Part shown: piece by piece, positions 47,311 through 58,676 of the stretch
Numbering within the stretch: the stretch's first letter is position 1
Layout of the letters: each line of letters begins with the position of its first letter
Assembly: GCA_033182465.1 (NCBI GenBank)
Contig: CP137323.1
Span: 620,001-684,000 of the forward strand
Length of the DNA stretch: 64,000 bases
Reading direction: 5' to 3'
Source of the DNA: Sanghuangporus weigelae
Lineage: Eukaryota > Basidiomycota > Agaricomycetes > Hymenochaetales > Hymenochaetaceae
Translations under genes and position numbers: made by a program
The notes under the pieces: generated by a model
The model's database searches: none
Seen by the model: the letters and a program-made list of their open reading frames with translations, nothing else
Told to the model about the DNA's origin: nothing

Positions 47311-47695
47311 ATGTCAGGCATCTTCAGCAGGGTGAGCATAACTAGCATACAACTTCAATGAATTGTTCACGTCGCATGATCAGTGAAGAATTACCTCGGA
47401 ACCAGTACGTCTGTACCTCTCATCGTAGCGCCGATCTTACTTTCATCGTCGAAAGAGTTTCCTGGAAGAGCTTTTATAAGCGTTAGCAGAGAGGGCACGG
47501 ACTGGGTCATACATGGTTCGTCCCTGTTAATTTCCTCGTATATCCACTGATCCTCAGCCCAAACGATGATTATTGAAAGTGCAAACGGACTTCCCATACC
47601 CGGCAACGATGGAAGACTACAAGCGTCATGGAACTGAGATGAGCTTGACTCAGATCGACAGCGAATTGAATTACGAGCCGAGGTTAAAGGATTGA
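47311..47695 (+). CDS. Small hypothetical gene, copy A of a duplicated pair
   Basis: Spliced plus-strand candidate. The ATG at 47311 (MSGIFSR) is followed by a donor GTGAGC, and an exon opening at about 47382 continues with KNYLGTSTSVPLIVAP and then a frame running to 47550. Further plausible acceptors lead to a terminal block, DYKRHGTEMSLTQIDSELN, ending at 47695. That terminal block is homologous to the one of copy B (ending 49985), which is the main reason to think it is coding. The internal splice sites are not fixed and the family is unrecognised. It could be a decayed copy. Confidence 0.4.
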
Positions 47696-47930
47696 AGATA
47701 TCTATCAAAGGAAATGGAAACCGCCCGCTAAGCGCACCGGGACGGGGGCATCGTCATCATAAGGATAAAAATCCTAAATAAACATGAGGCTACATAGCAT
47801 GGTCATCGAGCAAAAAATGTCCTAGCCATTCTTCGATAATCGTGCTCTATCATGTGCAGGTATTTCTAGAGCGTAATATGATACTTTGCACATCCTTTCC
47901 GCTGTCCCCATAATGCGATTCAGAAGCGTA
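47390..47930 (+). repeat. Diverged direct duplication (partner at about 49680-50160)
   Basis: Several blocks align in the same order and orientation: CAGTACGTCTG near 47405 and 49699; GGAAATGGAAAC near 47709 and 49965; CATGTGCAG near 47853 and 50106; and ATACTTTGCA near 47881 and 50131. The two copies are well diverged, so the duplication is old. The intervening DNA holds the frameshifted F-box gene. Confidence 0.6.
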
Positions 47931-48028
47931 CAGCTCTTTAGTGAGAGCCGGAAGCACGTCATATGCGATTTAAGCAGTCAGCCATAGTGGTCGGAGAAGC
48001 ACGACGCAACGCAGGTACGCATCAGATC

Positions 48029-49407
48029 TTAGTCCGAATTCGGAGGGAAGGAGTTGCGAAACGCGCTTTCGTAGTCCCCGACGATCAAGTGTCCCTTCTT
48101 ATCCTCGAAACATTGCTCCAATGCCTCTGTATACTTCTCGATATCAGAAATGTTGATTTCAACGAAGTTTGTAGAGTCAAGTTCAAGGCGTATGTTCTCG
48201 AACGACTTCTGAATCCTCGCCCTCGACCTCGTCATGGTAACCAATGATCCAACGCACCCGCTGACACTATCGATAGGCAAAAGATTATGAAGGCAAAGTA
48301 TATCGAGTTTGGGGCAGATAGGCCGCTCGAGGGACAATGCGTTCTCCTCGATCTCTTCAATGCCCACCGCAAGCTCGCGGAAGAAGCGTTTCGATACAAT
48401 TGAGTTTGAGTATCGTAATGCTTTAAGACAAGGTAACAGCCGGAGTATTCCAAGGATTTCATCTTCTCCCGTGCAAGAGTCGCATAGCGCTAAGAATGTG
48501 AAGGGTGGTCTCGACCGTCGGAAGAAATTGAGGAGTATTCCCTCTTTGACACTGCTTGCATAGTATAATGCCTCTAGAGACGGCAACGTCAGGTTATCGG
48601 CCGGTGCTTCTCCGTATTCCAGCTTGACAGCTCGCAGGGAAAGTAAAAGAAAGCGAGTATGATGATCATGTCGATTTGATAAAGCCAAGTTCGACGAAAA
48701 ATCAACATCAAATTTCGTGAGGAACGGAGCATTTTTTAAGACATCCAAGCTTATTTGAACTGCGCGATCACCAGTGAATCCAAATGCGGAACGGAACATG
48801 AGGACGCATCGATTCAACGCGTACAGCGGCTCCCCAATGACTGATAGATCGAAATTACCAATCAGATCGATGCTTTTCAGGCGCGAGGACTGCGCAGCGT
48901 TGATAGCAGCACGCACCGGGAATTCGACGTGGAGGGAGAGCGATGTCAAGATAGGCATGTTGGACATATCCAGTCCTGTAAACTCGTCGGAACATTTTAC
49001 ATTGAACCAGGCAAAATTCACATCCTTCCATCGGTGCTGTTGTGACAGCAAAGTCTTGATCATGTATTCGGTGCGACGATAATCTTCGACATCGTCCATC
49101 TGATCCAATGAGCATAGAAACATGTAGGAGATCGGGAACCATTTGTCCTGGAGAGCCACGTATCGAAGATATCCACCACCATTCTCCGTTTATTTCGACT
49201 CATGATCTGGTAATGGATGCTAAGATATGACCATAGTTCTCCGTATGAAAGAGCCAAAGAGTGCCAAGCTCGACAGACGTGAGAGATGTAGAGAGGCGCG
49301 GAGATAGATGCCTTGGGAGGGATATCATATTTATCAGACGAAGGTGGCAGAGACTGCAAAAAGATATCGCAGAGGATTTCGGGAGGAAGCGCCTCCACAA
49401 AGGCCAT
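48029..49407 (-). pseudogene. F-box protein with a one-base frameshift
   Basis: The ATG at 49407 opens MAFVEALPPEILCDIFLQ and continues through YISHVCRAWHSLALSYGELW and VDIFDTWLSRTN, near-identical in layout to the F-box gene at 18065-19444. Around 49150 the homology passes to another frame (KWFPISYMFLCSLDQMDD, then IKTLLSQQHRWKDVNF), which stays open to 48029. No intron fits this spot, so a single-base insertion or deletion in the codons just after the FDTWLSRT block is the simplest explanation. Apart from that one shift the gene is whole (about 459 codons), so it is either a recent pseudogene or a sequencing error. It is divergent from the small gene starting at 49554, with only about 145 bp between them. 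Confidence 0.75.
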
Positions 49408-49553
49408 TCGAAGCGAGGGCCTGTTTTGAGGTAAACGAACAGACGGCCCCGCAAGCTGAGTTACATGAGCTCGATTCGCTAAGCATAAAAAAACGTACAC
49501 TTACACAAAAGCAAGTTAGTTCACGGTTTCATTCGAGTTGTCCACGGTGGAAG

Positions 49554-49985
49554 ATGTCGAAGAGCAGAAACGCGTACGTACGCAGATTACGTAATCAGCT
49601 ATGACACACCAAAAGAGGGGATCAACCACACATAACATAGGCGAGCTGCTCATACATGATTCACTCAATAAGTACGTAGGATTTACCTCAAAATCAGTAC
49701 GTCTGTGTTTGCACTCTGTAGCCGCGTCGTTGTTCTGACCCTGCGCCATCGAAAGGATATCTCGTTCGGAAAGGTGCCGCACGTGTTAGCTATGCGGAGA
49801 GGGCAGTGCATGTACGTATCCCTCGTATATTCGCCACAGCTATCCCAAGTGCAAGTGGATCTTCCTTGCCTGGGAAAGACGCAGATTATAGGCGTCGTGA
49901 AACTGAAATGAGCTTAGACGACGAATTGGGATCCAAGATTAAACGGATTGAGAACGCCTACCAAAGGAAATGGAAACGATCTTAG
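49554..49985 (+). CDS. Small hypothetical gene, copy B of a duplicated pair
   Basis: Paralog of the candidate at 47311-47695. The ATG at 49554 (MSKSRNA) is directly followed by a GTACGT donor. Later exons appear to begin at TACGTCTGTG near 49700, and the end reads DYRRRETEMSLDDELGSKIK then RIENAYQRKWKRS with a stop at 49983-49985. The shared TEMSL block with copy A supports coding in this frame. The short basic C-terminus has no known domain. The internal exon chain is not resolved. Confidence 0.4.
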
Positions 49986-50645
49986 GCACCAGGACCGAGG
50001 CTTCGCCATCAACTAACTAAACAATAAGGTAAGAATAATAAACGACTGTGAGACTAAAACTGAGCGAAGAATCCCGTAGCTATTCCTCGGTAATTACGCT
50101 CTAACATGTGCAGATATTCCAATACCATACTTTGCATGTCGCATCCAACCGTAAGGAATCTCCGAGCTCTGTATCGCCGATGCGATGTATTGCGATCCAT
50201 CCTTCATGATACTCCCTCCCAAGTCTTATTGCTTCCCGTGCAAACAATACTGCGCAGATTATCTAGGAACTTTGTCTAATGAACTCTCGACCGCGTCACA
50301 GTTCTTCTCTTTGGACCGTCGCGAGCCAATCCGGTGGAGATGCGAAATAATGCGTTCGAACTTTTAATAATCTCGCCTATCAGGTGAAGCACGACTTCCT
50401 GACTTGGTCACCAGCTCCGGCGCTATATATATTCTAAAGGTGTTATATGATAGCGTTTGGTTCTGCCTCAAGCCGGTCTTAGTCTGCCTCCAAAGGAGTT
50501 TCCGGCTCAATGCGCTAGCAATTGTCGCTGCAATCTCAACGCCAACTAGTACCTTCTAGCTGCTTTGGGATATCTGCGACGAAAACGAGCTATAAAACAG
50601 CAAAGTTAGTTATCGCTCACTTGGTGACCTCGTTAGTCAGATTCC
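49986..50645. other. Intergenic
   Basis: The part up to about 50160 belongs to the diverged duplication. Beyond it nothing is recognisable. Confidence 0.35.
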
Positions 50646-51405
50646 TTGCCCCATACCTTAGCAGAGAGGACCACATTGCCAGGGACAGGGGATAACTGTG
50701 TGAAGTCACAATACGAGCTCCCTCACACGGATGATATTACTGGACGCATTGCTCGACACTTTCATTCTCGAAGCTCCCCTAAACGAGCTGAGAAAGAGGA
50801 ACCTGGACGACGCTCGAGCTCTAGATCTGGTTCTTGTCAGAACGATTAACTAGTGAGGATAAAGTCTGACTTGGAAGATGCGTTGCATATAGCTTTTCGA
50901 GACTTATTGTACTGACATACGGTATATGTTCATGCATTTGATCAGCTACTCATCACCTCAGACAGAGTACGAGATATCCAATTTCTCAGGAGTCTTGAGT
51001 GCATCTGACTGGATATGAAATCACAGAATTTGGTGAGAGAGGTGTCCAGATTGACGTTCAGAAGGAAAATGCCGTACGGGTTGCGTACGGTAAGTAACTG
51101 AAACGTATATGCATTTCAATCCAGCATAAATAACGCTCTATTCATTCACTCATCAGTTTCGATAGCTTTTACCAACTCAACCGGTGAAGGGAGTGAGGTT
51201 GTAGGATGGCATACCAGTAATGAAGGATTTAGAATACAAGGCGGAGGCTGAGATTGATTCCATTGAGAAAGAGCATAACACTACGCGATCACGATCAAGG
51301 AGGTCGTCTGTAGTATCTGAGAATCATAAAGACGAGAGCTACGGAAGTGGTACTGCCAGAAGCAGGAGTGGAAGTAGGACAAGAAGAGCTTCTAAAAATG
51401 GTTGA
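50646..51405 (+). pseudogene. Serine/arginine-rich small gene, copy 1 (start lost or unresolved)
   Basis: Upstream sister of the gene at 51740-52449. A central exon at 51027-51089 is bounded by CACAG and GTAAGT and is 63 nt long, the same length as in the sister, and encodes EFGERGVQIDVQ. The next exon starts at 51157 (VSIAFTNST). After a possible 38-nt intron, the frame ends with KDLEYKAEAEIDSIEKEHN and an RS-rich tail (RSRSRRSSVV, RSRSGSRTRR) at 51405. The first exon is uncertain: an RS-rich open frame at 50646-50849 lacks an ATG and ends in a stop. It could be a live gene with an exon I missed. Confidence 0.45.
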
Positions 51406-51739
51406 TTGTACTATGTTCATGGACACAAGCTTGCTTTTTTTTGTTTCATGGACAATACTTATGGATTTTTTAGTATACTGAACGTGCTTGCAAGGATTAT
51501 TATTGTAAAGTATTCCCCAGCACGGCATCGTGGCTGGCATATGACTTGATATGATATCATCACCCAGACGCAATGCATATACACCTGACGCAAAATGGAT
51601 TGTTTCGGATTGCAGTAGAGGCGCAAAGAAGACTGCGTAGAATAATCAGTCTTTAAGCAAACTTGCTTGGCCTGAACTGAAAACCCGGTACTCTCGATCT
51701 ACAGTATCACCTCGACCATAACTTTGTGTACAAATACCC

Positions 51740-52449
51740 ATGTCGGCGTATCCTCAAGACCATCCAAGTGCAACTGGACGCTCTCATAGACGTAATTCAG
51801 TATCCTCCAAAGATGAGACTAGTGGGGCTGGCCGAAAGTCTCGCTCAAATTCACACTCGAGTGTGCAGCCTCACGACAAGGAAATGATCTCAGCAGTAGG
51901 TGAGCGTGTTTGGCGCCAGTCATCAATGTACCTGTAAATGTCATTTGTTTAGCCACTATGAGGTTCAAAGAAAGTATGCTTAAGCTTTCATCATCTAATC
52001 GATATACACTTGAACATCTCTTACTTCACAGAATTCGGGCCTCGGGATGCGCAGGTCCGTGTCTTAAGGAAAAAAGAACGATGGATCGCTCTTGGTAAGT
52101 TGATACTGCGTGTGCTCTTGCAATCCAGGACTCACCGTTACTAGTTGCGATCTCCAATCCCGCGAACAAAGAAGCGATGGAGGACATAGTGATGAATTTT
52201 AGCGACAGCGATCTCGATAAACTGGAAGAGAAGGTAGATGCAGGTATAAAGGAGGCTGAAGCCAACTATAGTCCTGAGAGTCAGACTCCAGTATCAAGCA
52301 GGCAGTCGCTAGCCTCGCTATATGATGACGACGATACCGATTTCGGTACCATCAGTAGGACGAGTAGCGACCAATCTGGCAGGGGTCTTCTTTCTTCGCA
52401 GAGAAAGGAAGGCCGAGGATCACATCGAAGTAAATGCACTATGTCCTAG
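51740..52449 (+). CDS. Serine/arginine-rich small protein, copy 2
   Basis: Three exons (51740-51899, 52032-52094, 52145-52449) sum to 528 nt and 175 residues, with good splice sites. The N-terminus is Ser/Arg/His-rich (GRSHRRNSVSSKDE, GRKSRSNSHSS). The 63-nt middle exon encodes EFGPRDAQVRVLRKKERW. The last exon carries a helix, LDKLEEKVDAGIKEAEANY, then Ser-rich and acidic parts (SLASLYDDDDTDFG). There is no membrane segment or signal peptide; the protein is predicted mostly disordered, with phosphorylation-prone RS dipeptides. I recognise no family. Copy 1 lies directly upstream in the same orientation, so this is a tandem pair. Confidence 0.6.
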
Positions 52450-53604
52450 CAGAAATCCTATCCTATAAAGTACATGTATTAGGGTGATGATGTTCTGTTC
52501 GGGCCTCCGTAGCGCAGTAGTACAGTATGCTTGAATTGCCCACACTTTGATTCCATGTTGATCAGCCGTCAGCTCTTCGCGTCACGTACCCGGAAACGAC
52601 AACGCCAATTCTCAGTTATAGACATGTAATGCAACAATCTGTGGAGCTCCTGGTTGCAGTAACGATTAACCATTCACGAATAGGATATAGGCTCATCAAA
52701 ACATGGTAGTTGGTTCAACTCCCATGACATAGGAGACTTGAGCATTCAAGTTCGGCAATACGAAAAAGCCGCGGGTGAGAAAAAGTGGCGTAGTTACTGA
52801 CGGAAGCGTAGATGAAAGGCAAAAGGAGCATGCGAAATAGTTCAGACACTTGTGTCCGAGCGATGATATGAAGAATAAGCGCGTCCCTAGGATCCCGCAG
52901 TAGACAAAAATGTTTCCAGTAGAACATCGACTGCATGGCATCAGTAGAACGGCGACGGAGTGATACCTTTCCGTCATCACGTTCAGTATTTCAGTCGTTA
53001 TCTGTGTATTTTCTTGACTGCACCTGTGAATACTCCGCTAGATGAATGGATGATTAAACGGACATCCTCACACCAAAGTATCGAAGATCTCTGCTCCGAC
53101 TTAGTACTTGGTTTCATCTATTGAGAAACATTGTAGTCACGAGTCAGTTGTAGCGAGCTGACGGAAAGGCAAGAACATATATCCTCTCCGGCTCTACCTC
53201 CGTGGAAAGCAGACCAGCACTTGAGAGGATTTGGTGGTTGAGTTCCATGATATGATATGGTGACTGATCAGGATACCATGAGAGGGAATCGAAACCATGA
53301 CTCAGTAGCACAGCCTCAACTGCCTCCTATTTGCTGACTATCGCCGACGTTGACGACGACAGCGCAAGACAACCACCAAGGTGAGCAGCCATTTCTCTTG
53401 AATCAGTAGGCCTGGATGCCGTCGTTGGAAATCAGTCTATTGTTTGGGTATTTGGAAAGAAGTTGAAGACGGTGATCGAGGTGGATGGAGGTCGTTGATG
53501 CTGGATGGTGTAGAGAACTTGGCGTTCATGAGCACCGAAACTTGTTGAATGGAACTACACGCTAACGTTCTGTGTCTTTCTGTCGCTTTGTTGTCGTGCT
53601 TCAG
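52450..53604. other. Intergenic with a tRNA-like 5' fragment
   Basis: No gene seen. Positions 52503-52520 (GCCTCCGTAGCGCAGTAG) match the acceptor arm and A-box region of a fungal elongator tRNA-Met, but the downstream anticodon and T arms are absent. The right end is the promoter of the eL24 gene. Confidence 0.4.
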
Positions 53605-54257
53605 ATGGTGCGTCAACACTTTGTTCTTACAGTTGTACATATCTAACGAGTGTTTCTTGGGTATACAGAAGGTCGAGATCGACTCTTTCTCGGGTTACAA
53701 AATCTATCCCAGCAGGGGACGCTTGTTTGTCCGAAGCGACAGCAAGGTTCGCTCTAGTTTATTTGGTCCTATCGCGCTTCTCATATGGACCATTTCTTTT
53801 GTTTGTTTTGTTTCAGGTGTTCCGCTTCTCGACTAGCAAGACCGAGTCACTCTTCTTGCAACGCAAGAACCCACGTAAGATTGCATGGACTCAGGTCTAC
53901 CGTCGTATGCACAAGAAAGGACTGTCGGAGGAGACTACAAAGCGACGTACACGCCGTACCGTTAAGCACCAGGGAGGCATCGCTGGTGTCAATCTCCAAA
54001 CCTACTTTGATCGCCGTCCCACATCCGAAGCTGAGCGCCGAAAGGCCCGCGAGGCTGTCATCGCAAAGGCTAAGGAAGCCAAGAAGGCGAAGGAAGCGAA
54101 GAAGGAAAAGGATAAGTCGAAGGTGCGTCACTTCTTGTTGTGTTAGGCTATGTTTTTGGCTCACATTTTCGGTTGGTTGTTCCAGCCTCGTCCATCTGTA
54201 CCGTCTGGACCCAAGGTATCGAAACAACAGATGAAGGGTGGAAGGGGAGGCCGCTGA
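53605..54257 (+). CDS. RPL24: Ribosomal protein eL24 (60S)
   Basis: Large-subunit ribosomal protein at the subunit interface. Four exons: 53605-53607 (ATG only), 53669-53746, 53817-54122 and 54186-54257. They sum to 459 nt and 152 residues, normal for the family. Motifs: MKVEIDSFSGYKIYPSRGRL, FRFSTSKTESLFLQRKNPRK, IAWTQVYRRMHKKG, RRTRRTVKHQGGI, a long Lys/Ala/Glu helix near residue 115-130, and a basic end (QQMKGGRGGR). The ATG is followed at once by the donor GTGCGT, so the first intron splits codon 1 from codon 2. A start-proximal intron is common in fungal ribosomal protein genes. The frame is intact. Confidence 0.96.
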
Positions 54258-55643
54258 GTGCATCTGTGGCTTTATTTTCTCTTTCTTTACATGCATCGTC
54301 GGATCTTGCATGTCTTCACGACTTTCGTCATACCCATGTATATGAACCGACATTATCATGCATATGTACGATGCCCCGATGAACCTCGTTCTTATCGAAA
54401 ACCTGCAAAGAATGCATAAAGAGCATTGAATTCTTCCTTCATGATAATTGCCTTTGGCGTTCACAGGGACTGGTCCCCTCATGACCTTACAGTGATGCTG
54501 CTATGACGTTCTGATGGCTATGATTCCTGCTCTCAGAGTTGTCTGCCGAAAGGAAGCAATCTACATTCACAAGCTCTGGTATCGTCGGTCTTGGTGACAT
54601 TCCGTTAGGCTAAGGTGCAAAGCTACTCGACCATCACCTGATTCATGCTGGACAATCTCTGGCCGGCCCGCTTCTATGTCTGGCAAGACTCTCTCCCACT
54701 GTCTTATTCTTGAGCTAAACTTTGCTTTGTGCTACCCCGTTATTCAATACTCAAGACAGAATAGTCAACTGAGACTTCATTGGAAATTGAAGTTTATCCA
54801 AGTCCTAGTAAAGTTGAGTCTACTTACGCAATCCTTAGGCACATCGGCACTTGACAATTCCCTATGTGTGTCCATGCATGTATAGAGTTGATCAGCCTCT
54901 GAAATCAGAAAGAACCGAAGACAAGAGGGATAAGGACGATCTATCATCCAGCCTTCATCGTCCTCCTTTCGGTCGACCTCGGCACGATTTTATCGTTTGT
55001 TCATCCAAAACAGGTGCTTCCCAATTTTACTCATTTTTTACGAATCGTGGAAACGACCCGGTTTACTTTTACACGTACATGACATTACGGACGTTGGTCC
55101 GCAATCATCGTACTTCGAGCCGGGACGTTTCGAATACGAGCAAAGGTTCCGATGAGCCTCGCTTGGCGTGAATAATAACGCACGTTCCAGAGAGATGGTA
55201 CCGATCATCTCGGGACGAGGCGAACTTCTGTACTAGGACCAAAGGTTTATACATGCCGCCAGACTTTCTCCGCCCCTATGTGTTCGGCCACCACATATTG
55301 AACGCCTGAGATGTTTGCGGCTGTGAACTGGAAAGCTTGGATTGTATTCCTCCGACATTAGAACGTACTCATTGTGCACGACGTGTCTGTCGGTGAGAAC
55401 ACGAGGTACAATATGAACGGCATCATTCGTGCTTCACTCGCTTCGATCAGGACAAGTTATAATTTATACGCTCACATGTGTTTTCCGCATAGTAAGATCC
55501 CCGCAACTTTCCGCGTAGAGTAAAATTTTCTCCTTTTCATGAGATAAAAGTTAGGTAAATCTAAAGAACGAGGCATTCTAGGGTGGCTCGTACCAATCTC
55601 GTACCGAGGGCCTCGAATCGGTCGTCCACTTTGGACTAACCTG
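54258..55643. other. Intergenic, no gene seen
   Basis: Short frames only (for example 54676-54885 and 54851-55171 plus), with no domain or exon chain. Confidence 0.35.
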
Positions 55644-56201
55644 ATGAGTCATTGCATGAGTAAGAAAAGGGACGAGAAGCATGATGGTGACTCAAAGGCC
55701 ACCTGGCCACACGGAAGCATTTATTCATATCTCTCTCCTATCAATTCATTTTTGCTAACTGATGACTTAGTCTTCCACGAGGTCGAAAGCCTAAGTACAC
55801 GAACTTCTCCGATCATGAATCCTTCGCTGGAAGAAGCCGCTTCACGCCGAACTCCGGACCGACTAAGGATGGAACTCAGGGGATGAAGAGATAGCAAATA
55901 TAAGTTCAAGCTTCTTTAGTGAGCGGACATCGATTCAAACTTGTACCATCAGCTGAACTGACTGACTTCAGGGTTGGACAGGAGTTACACAGGCGATCAT
56001 GAGGAGCATGTACCGAGATACGATTCCGCGACAAAGTGGACGGACCTTGTATACTTAGGTGCAGGTCAGGTAGAAGTCGGAGACGGAGACCTCCGAAGTT
56101 ATTCTGAAGTTAGGAGGGAGGTGAAAGATTCCAATTCGCCGCCAGAACTCAATAAGACCGAATATAGACAAACAGTCTGGGGTATTTGTATTCATACCTA
56201 G
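55644..56201 (+). other. Possible decayed or unknown spliced gene
   Basis: Two plus-strand blocks, 55644-55886 and 55974-56201, the second preceded by a plausible acceptor (CTGACTTCAG). The second contains KWTDLVYLGAGQVEV and a charged stretch, SEVRREVKDSN, loosely similar to a segment of the GNAT protein at 57750 (DGTDFVFLGAFKAEV, ARREVENQN). It may be a fragment of an old GNAT duplicate. No start or full domain can be assigned. Confidence 0.25.
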
Positions 56202-57743
56202 TCATGCGAGACGACAGTAAAATTAGGTTCTCCGTGTTTAAAGCCTCCAATGTGTACAACTGAACATCGAGCCAATTACTGGACCAGATGACAATGGCGG
56301 GACATAGAATTCACCAGGCGAACTCCTGCAGGAATACTTCTTGGATACATCGGAGTTTCAGTTGAGACGTTCAGAAGTCAAGCTAGTCTGTAGGTCTATC
56401 TATGCTTGATCATTGCTTAATGGAACGGAATGAAACTGGACTCTTGCAGGTTTTGCTCAGATAGTAATAAAGGATCTAACGGTAGCCGGAAGGACCGTTT
56501 TCTGAGTCCGAACAATTAATCTCTCAGGTCATAACGTAAATCTTTATCCAAATATCAGTAAGTCCGGATGGGCGCCTATCAGAGAATCATCACAAAACGT
56601 CCGGGATAATTTATTCGCAGGAAGGCTCACATATTTTCCTGACCGGGGAACCTGATATTTTTATTTTGGCCGAATCTGATTCCGTGAATTCCGTGCAGCT
56701 CCAAAAGCCAAGTGCCTGGATTAAGGTAACCAATACCTTTGTTAAAGACTCAGCGCGGATGGCGCGGAATGTTTCGTCGAGCCGACGAGAGAGGCAAGTA
56801 TAATATACCCGGTTAGCCCCCGGAGAAGATGCTCCTTTTTGATATTACTCATGAACGACAAGGACCTGCTCTTTAGTGGGAGCACCAGGATAAGGAAGCA
56901 TCGCAGATCCTCCTAAACGTCGGACGGTATTACGGAGCTCCTTCGTGAGCCTCCGAATTTGATTGGGAGAGTGTTGAAGCCAATGACGTGTTAAGATTGT
57001 AACAGTTGATCAAAGATGACGACTTACTGTGACTCATCATCGGGCCGGGAACGGGTGCGAATGGTAATGAGGCGTATCGAAGAGCTGAAAGAGAACTCTC
57101 ATAACCAAGAGAAGATAGGTCGCAGCGCTATGTGAGGTACCAGGCTGTTTACAGACCAAGTCCCTGGTCTTGAAATCCAGTCGGAACGTCCGGGAATAGA
57201 AAAGCAGATAGTTTGCGCCATGCTGACCCGTGGCGAAGATTTTCCGAATGACTTATTAGGAACGTGCCAAACCTGAGCATCGAGCAATGATCTCCTTTCC
57301 CGAGTTGCCTCACGGTCTCTGATTGCTTTAGTCGTCCAAAATGAAGCATACCAGAATAAGTTTTCTCGAAGCTCAAGACATCTGACCCTAGCACTTAAGA
57401 TCATTGAAATCCTGATTCGGATGCCCTCTAATGTAACAGAATGAACAAAGTTTCAAGAAGCATACAGTGTAACTCACAATGATCGTTGGGATTATGTAAC
57501 GACTTTGTGTTTACATGCATTTGCGCCCGTCGGTTTTTTATCTGCCTGGAATTCCGAGCTTACGATGACTATGCGCAAAGTTGGCATGAATCCGGTAACG
57601 GATCCGAAGGGCAGGTGATGTCGGGCATGACCCGCCAACCAGTCTTCATTACATGAACACCCGTGGCGAGCGCAAAGTCCGCAAGACATAAATACCAGAA
57701 AGGTCTACACAGGGGTCTGCGAAATTCTAATTCCCATAGACTC
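56202..57743. other. Intergenic, no gene seen
   Basis: About 1.5 kb. A minus-strand open frame at 57099-57404 has no support. The right end is the promoter of the GNAT gene. Confidence 0.35.
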
Positions 57744-57749
57744 ATGGTA

Positions 57750-58676
57750 ATGGCGGTCGAAAGAACCCCCGTGTTCGATACATCCGCTATCAAAGAGGTA
57801 TCTCCAAAAGAAGAGGTTCAGGTCAAATCAAAGCCGATCATTTCTAGAGTTTCTCCAGAAGACTTGCCTGTGATAGTCGAATCTGAGCTGCTTTCCTTTA
57901 CGGGAATAGCCTCAGAAGAAGCCCTTGCACGGCGCCTGCATCCTTTTCGCGCAGACCTTACTCGCGCGCAGGTCCGTGTACCGCTATGGCCGGATTTCTT
58001 GCCGACCTTACAAAGGTACAGGACATCATTGAAGGACGAGAGGAATGTCATGCTTAAGGCGGTAACAAGATCGCAACGAGAGGATGGGAAGGAAAATCGC
58101 TTGAACACGGTCCGACATGTTACAGTGGGGATGGCGTGGCTCAGGTTACCATCTCCACCCGATGCTGGAGGAAGAAATTCAATGAAGGTCGTGAAGGACT
58201 TGACCATTCCATACGTTTCAAAAACCCTGGGTAGACTAGAGAACATGCTTTATTCCGGGGCCGATGGAACAGACTTCGTATTTTTAGGTGCCTTCAAAGC
58301 CGAAGTGCTACGGGCTAGGCGGGAAGTCGAAAACCAAAATCTGAAAAATAGGCCCTATGCTTCGCTGTGAGTTCGATTTGAACGTGTCATATCGTCCACG
58401 CTGACGCGAAACCCTAGTGAGTTAATATTCGTGCATCCTGCTCATCGTGGGTCTGGAGCCGGGGCTGCACTCCTCTCGAGTTGCATTGAAATGGCCGAAT
58501 CCTACACTGTCACCGGGAGTGATACCGGACTACCGATCCTCCTGGAATCGACATGCACGGCGACGCCTCTGTACGCACGATTTGGGTTTCGCGAGGTATA
58601 TCGCAGTCGCATCAAGTATGGCGGGAACAACTACGAATGGCCCGTGATGCTGAGAGAACCCACTGGAAAAAAATAG
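57750..58676 (+). CDS. GNAT-family N-acetyltransferase
   Basis: Acetyl-CoA-dependent N-acyltransferase of the GCN5-related superfamily; substrate unknown. Two exons, 57750-58366 and 58418-58676, make 876 nt and 291 residues. An ATG six bases upstream (57744) is in frame and equally possible. The acetyl-CoA pyrophosphate-binding motif A is encoded at the start of exon 2: ELIFVHPAHRGSGAGAALL, with the R-x-x-G-x-G/A pattern kept. It is followed by LLESTCTATPLYARFGFREV, the conserved C-terminal strand and turn. The N-terminal half (VSPEDLPVIVESELLSFTG, RRLHPFRADLTRA) matches the layout of fungal GNATs of about 250-300 residues. The intron falls just before motif A. The frame is intact. Confidence 0.88.

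Noticed and set aside
52690-52740. Possible tRNA T arm in TTGGTTCAACTCCC
   Set aside because: Neither strand folds into a cloverleaf; only a short local hairpin is present.
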